Positions 58,901-64,000 of a DNA stretch of 64,000 nucleotides are shown piece by piece. Below the pieces are notes generated by a model. The model did not search any database. It worked only from the letters and a program-made list of their open reading frames with translations, and was not told where the DNA came from. The DNA lies in the NCBI GenBank assembly GCA_026545765.1, contig JAIFAC010000471.1, forward strand, positions 1-64,000, in the 5' to 3' direction. The translations under genes and the position numbers were made by a program. This stretch comes from Plantago major (taxonomy: Eukaryota; Streptophyta; Magnoliopsida; Lamiales; Plantaginaceae). Each line of letters opens with the position of its first letter. The stretch's first letter is position 1.

Positions 58901-61900
58901 AAACAACACACAAGAGGAGTAATAAAATAACGAACGAAGAACTCTACTTGAGAGTTAAACAAAACACAAAAGGTGTTGAATAAACAACAAACGAACAACT
59001 CTACTTGAGAGATATAAAAGACACACTTTGGAGAGGGAAGAACAAAAAACGAATAACTCTACTCGAGAGATAAACGACACTCTAAAGGAGTTGGATAATG
59101 TCATGGAGGAAGTCTATTCGAAATTTAAACAATACACAGAAGGAGTAAGAGTATCACAAACGAAGAACACTACTTGAGAATTAATAAAACACACATATGG
59201 ATTGGGATAAACAACAAATGTAAAATTCTACTCGGGGGTTAAATAAAATAATAATGGGAGAGAGATAATTACAAACGGAGAAGTCAATTTGAGATTTAAA
59301 CAACACACAAGAGGAGTAATAAAATAACGAATGAAGAACTCTACTTGAGAGTTAAACAAAACACAAAAGGTGTTGAATAAACAACAACGAACAACTCTAC
59401 TTGAGAGATATAAAGACACACTTTGGAGGGAAGAACAAAAAGCGAATAACTCTACTAGAGATAAACGACTCTAAAGGAGTTGGATAATGTCATGGAGGAA
59501 GTCTATTCGAAATTTAAACAATACACAGAAGGAGTAAGAGTATCACAAACGAAGAACACTACTTGAGAATTAATAAAACACACATATGGATTGGGATAAA
59601 CAACAAATGTAAAATTCTACTCGGGGGTTAAATAAAATAATAATGGGAGAGAGATAATTACAAACGGAGAAGTCAATTTGAGATTTAAACAACACACAAG
59701 AGGAGTAATAAAATAACGAACGAAGAACTCTACTTGAGAGTTAAACAAAACACAAAAGGTGTTGAATAAACAACAAACGAACAACTCTACTTGAGAGATA
59801 TAAAAGACACACTTTGGAGAGGGAAGAACAAAAAACGAATAACTCTACTCGAGAGATAAACAACACTCTAAAGGAGTGGGATAATGTCATGGAAGAAGTC
59901 TATTCGAAATTTAAACAATACACAGAAGGAGTAAGAGTATCACAAACGAAGAACACTACTTGAGAATTAATAAAACACACATATGGATTGGGATAAACAA
60001 CAAATGTAAAATTCTACTCGGGGGTTAAATAAAATAATAATGGGAGAGAGATAATTACAAACGGAGAAGTCAATTTGAGATTTAAACAACACACAAGAGG
60101 AGTAATAAAATAACGAACGAAGAACTCTACTTGAGAGTTAAACAAAACACAAAAGGTGTTGAATAAACAACAAACGAACAACTCTACTTGAGAGATATAA
60201 AAGACACACTTTGGAGAGGGAAGAACAAAAAACGAATAACTCTACTCGAGAGATAAACGACACTCTAAAGGAGTTGGATAATGTCATGGAGGAAGTCTAT
60301 TCGAAATTTAAACAATACACAGAAGGAGTAAGAGTATCACAAACGAAGAACACTACTTGAGAATTAATAAAACACACATATGGATTGGGATACACAACAA
60401 ATGTAAAATTCTAGTCGGGGGTTAAATAAAATAATAATGGGAGAGAGATAATTACAAACGGAGAAGTCAATTTGAGATTTAAACAACACACAAGAGGAGT
60501 AATAAAATAACGAACGAAGAACTCTACTTGAGAGTTAAACAAAACACAAAAGGTGTTGAATAAACAACAAACGAACAACTCTACTTGAGAGATATAAAGC
60601 ACACTTTGGGGAGGGAAGAACAAAAAACGAATAACTCTACTCGAGAGATAAACAACACTCTAAAGGAGTGGGATAATGTCATGGAGGAAGTCTATTCGAA
60701 ATTTAAACAATACACAGAAGGAGTAAGAGTATCACAAACGAAGAACACTACTTGAGAATTAATAAAACACACATATGGATTGGGATAAACAACAAATGTA
60801 AAATTCTACTCGGGGGTTAAATAAAATAATAATGGGAGAGAGATAATTATAAACGGAGAAGTCAATTTGAGATTTAAACAACACACAAGAGGAGTAATAA
60901 AATAACGAATGAAGAACTCTACTTGAGAGTTAAACAAAACACAAAAGGTGTTGAATAAACAACAAACGAACAACTCTACTTGAGAGATATCAAAGACACA
61001 CTTTGGAGAGGGAAGAACAAAAAACGAATAAGTCTACTCGAGAGATAAACAACACTCTAAAGGAGTGGGATAATGTCATGGAAGAAGTCTATCCGAAATA
61101 TAAACAATACACAAAAGGAGTAAGAGTATCACAAACGAAGAACACTACTTGAGAATTAATAAAACACGCATATGGATTGGGATAAACAACAAATGTAAAA
61201 TTCTACTCGGGGGTTAAATAATATAATGGGAGAGAGATAATTACAAACGGAGAAGTCAATTTGAGATTTAAACAACACACAAGAGGAGTAATAAAATAAC
61301 GAACGAAGAACTCTACTTGAGAGTTAAACAAAACACAAAAGGTGTTGAATAAACAACAAACGAACAACTCTACTTGAGAGATATAAAAGACACACTTTGG
61401 AGAGGGAAGAATAAAAAACGAATAACTCTACTCGAGAGATAAACAACACTCTAAAGGAGTGGGATAATGTCATGGAGGAAGTCTATTCGAAATTTAAACA
61501 ATACACAGAAGGAGTAAGAGTGTCACAAACGAAGAACACTACTTGAGAATTAATAAAACACACATATGGATTGGGATAAACAACAAATGTAAAATTCTAC
61601 TCGGGGGTTAAATAAAATAATAATGGGAGAGAGATAATTACAAACGGAGAAGTCAATTTGAGATTTAAACAACACACAAGAGGAGTAATAAAATAACGAA
61701 CGAAGAACTCTACTTGAGAGTTAAACAAAACAAAAAAGGTGTTGAATAAACAACAAACGAACAATTCTACGTGAGAGATATAAAAGACACACTTTGGAGA
61801 GGGAAGAACAAAAAACGAATAACTCTACTCGAGAGATAAACGACACTCTAAAGGAGTTGGATAATGTCATGGAGGAAGTCTATTCGAAATTTAAACAATA

Positions 61901-64000
61901 CACAGAAGGAGTAAGAGTATCACAAACGAAGAACACTACTTGAGAATTAATAAAACACACATATGGATTGGGATAAACAACTAATGTAAAATTCTACTCG
62001 GGGTTAAATAAAATAATAATGGGAGAGAGATAATTACAAACGGAGAAGTCAATTTGAGATTTAAACAACACACAAGAGGAGTAATAAAATAACGAACGAA
62101 GAACTCTACTTGAGAGTTAAACAAAACACAAAAGGTGTTGAATAAACAACAAACGAACAACTCTACTTGAGAGATATAAAAGACACACTTTGGAGAGGGA
62201 AGAACAAAAAACGAATAACTCTACTCGAGAGATAAACGACACTCTAAAGGAGTTGGATAATGTCATGGAGGAAGTCTATTCGAAATTTAAACAATACACA
62301 GAAGGAGTAAGAGTATCACAAACGAAGAACACTACTTGAGAATTAATAAAACACACATATGGATTGGGATAAACAACAAATGTAAAATTCTACTCGGGGG
62401 TTAAATAAAATAATAATGGGAGAGATAATTACAAACGGAGAAGTCAATTTGAGATTTAAACAACACACAAGAGGAGTAATAAAATAACGAACGAAGAACT
62501 CTACTTGAGAGTTAAACAAAACACAAAAGGTGTTGAATAAACAACAAACGAACAACTCTACTTGAGAGATATAAAAGACACACTTTGGAGAGGAAGAACA
62601 AAAAGCGAATAACTCTACTCGAGAGATAAACAACACTCTAAAGGAGTGGGATAATGTCATGGAGGAAGTCTATTCAAATTTAAACAATACATGAAGGAGT
62701 AAGAGTATCACAAACGAAGAACACTACTTGAGAATTAATAAAACACACATATGGATTGGGATAAACAACAAATGTAAAATTCTACTGGGGTTAAATAATA
62801 TAATAATGGGAGAGATAATTACAAACGGAGAAGTCAATTTGAGATTTAAACAACACACAAGAGGAGTAATAAAATAACGAACGAAGAACTCTACTTGAGA
62901 GTTAAACAAAACACAAAAGGTGTTGAATAAACAACAAACGAACAACTCTACTTGAGAGATATAAAAGACACACTTTGGAGAGGGAAGAACAAAAACGAAT
63001 AACTCTACTCGAGAGATAAACGACACTCTAAAGGAGTTGGATAATGTCATGGAGGAAGTCTATTCGAAATTTAAACAATACACAGAAGGAGTAAGAGTAT
63101 CACAAACGAAGAACACTACTTGAGAATTAATAAAACACACATATGGATTGGGATAAACAACAAATGTAAAATTCTACTCGGGGGTTAAATAAAATAATAA
63201 TGGGAGAGAGATAATTACAAACGGAGAAGTCAATTTGAGATTTAAACAACACACAAGAGGAGTAATAAAATAACGAACGTAGAACTCTACTTGAGAGTTA
63301 AACAAAACACAAAAGGTGTTGAATAAACAACAAGCGAACAACTCTACTTGAGAGATATCAATGACACACTTTGGAGAGGGAAGAACAAAAAGCGAATAAC
63401 TCTACTGAGAGATAAACGACACTCTAAAGGAGTTGGATAATGTCATGGAGGAAGTCTATTCGAAATTTAAACAATACACAGAAGGAGTAAGAGTATCACA
63501 AACGAAGAACACTACTTGAGAATTAATAAAACACACATATGGATTGGGATAAACAACAAATGTAAAATTCTACTCGGGGGTTAAATAAAATAATAATGGG
63601 AGAGAGATAATTACAAACGGAGAAGTCAATTTGAGATTTAAACAACACACAAGAGGAGTAATAAAATAACGAACGAAGAACTCTACTTGAGAGTTAAACA
63701 AAACAAAAAAGGTGTTGAATAAACAACAAACGAACAACTCTACTTGAGAGATATAAAAGACACACTTTGGAGGGAAGAACAAAAAAGCGAATAACTCTAC
63801 TCGAGAGATAAACGACACTCTAAAGGAGTTGGATAATGTCATGGAGGAAGTCTATTCGAAATTTAAACAATACACAGAAGGAGTAAGAGTATCACAAACG
63901 AAGAACACTACTTGAGAATTAATAAAACACACATATGGATTGGGATAAACAACAAATGTAAAATTCTACTCGGGGGTTAAATAAAATAATAATTGGAGAG
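52901..64000 (-). repeat. 396-bp satellite array, minus orientation, homogeneous part
   Basis: About 28 monomers that look nearly identical. They share variants rare in the plus-orientation arrays: AATTAATAAAACACAC (one extra A), GTCATGGAGGAAGTC or GTCATGGAAGAAGTC, and ACACTCTAAAGGAG. Two subtypes, CGACACTCTAAAGGAGTTGG and CAACACTCTAAAGGAGTGGG, are interspersed, sometimes alternately. The array runs off the right edge. No genes. Confidence 0.95.

Overview
This is plant (angiosperm) nuclear heterochromatin. A long tandem satellite array fills most of the window and is interrupted by two related Ty3/gypsy LTR retrotransposons. The evidence is a gag-PR-RT-RNaseH-second RNaseH-INT order typical of the plant Tat lineage, TG...CA LTRs with plant-type TATA boxes, plant-type short GT-AG introns, and an AT-rich satellite with a 396-bp unit. 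I see no intact host gene, rRNA, tRNA or CRISPR. The species cannot be named from the sequence.

Layout. 1-7141: minus-strand Tat-lineage element (copy 1), cut by the left window edge, with its 5' LTR at 6210-7141 and a decayed gag-pol. 7142-13805: satellite array, plus orientation. 13806-25313: complete but defective copy 2 of the same family on the plus strand, 11,508 bp, with LTRs at both ends and a perfect TGTTG target-site duplication. It has lost PR, RT and both RNase H domains through one deletion of about 2.7 kb. Its long 3' region holds a 176-bp tandem repeat and a decayed, apparently spliced antisense gene (about 20437-23720, minus) with its own TATA box. 25314-43888: satellite continues, plus orientation. 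43889-44210: mosaic junction where the satellite changes strand several times. 44211-64000: satellite in the opposite orientation, first with many small indels, then very homogeneous.

The satellite unit is itself composite: 396 bp made of seven diverged subrepeats of 55-59 bp, each opening with a version of CTCTCRAGTAGAG and ending in TTTA (usually TTGTTTA). Several-monomer blocks recur in the array, for example 3-monomer units and a block of about 9-11 monomers. The many short open frames in the array follow from 396 being a multiple of 3 and are not genes.

The most interesting items are the antisense intron-containing gene inside the retrotransposon, the seven-part satellite architecture, and the orientation switch near 44 kb, which may be a real inversion or an assembly artefact. 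Nothing here looks functional: every gene carries stops or frameshifts.
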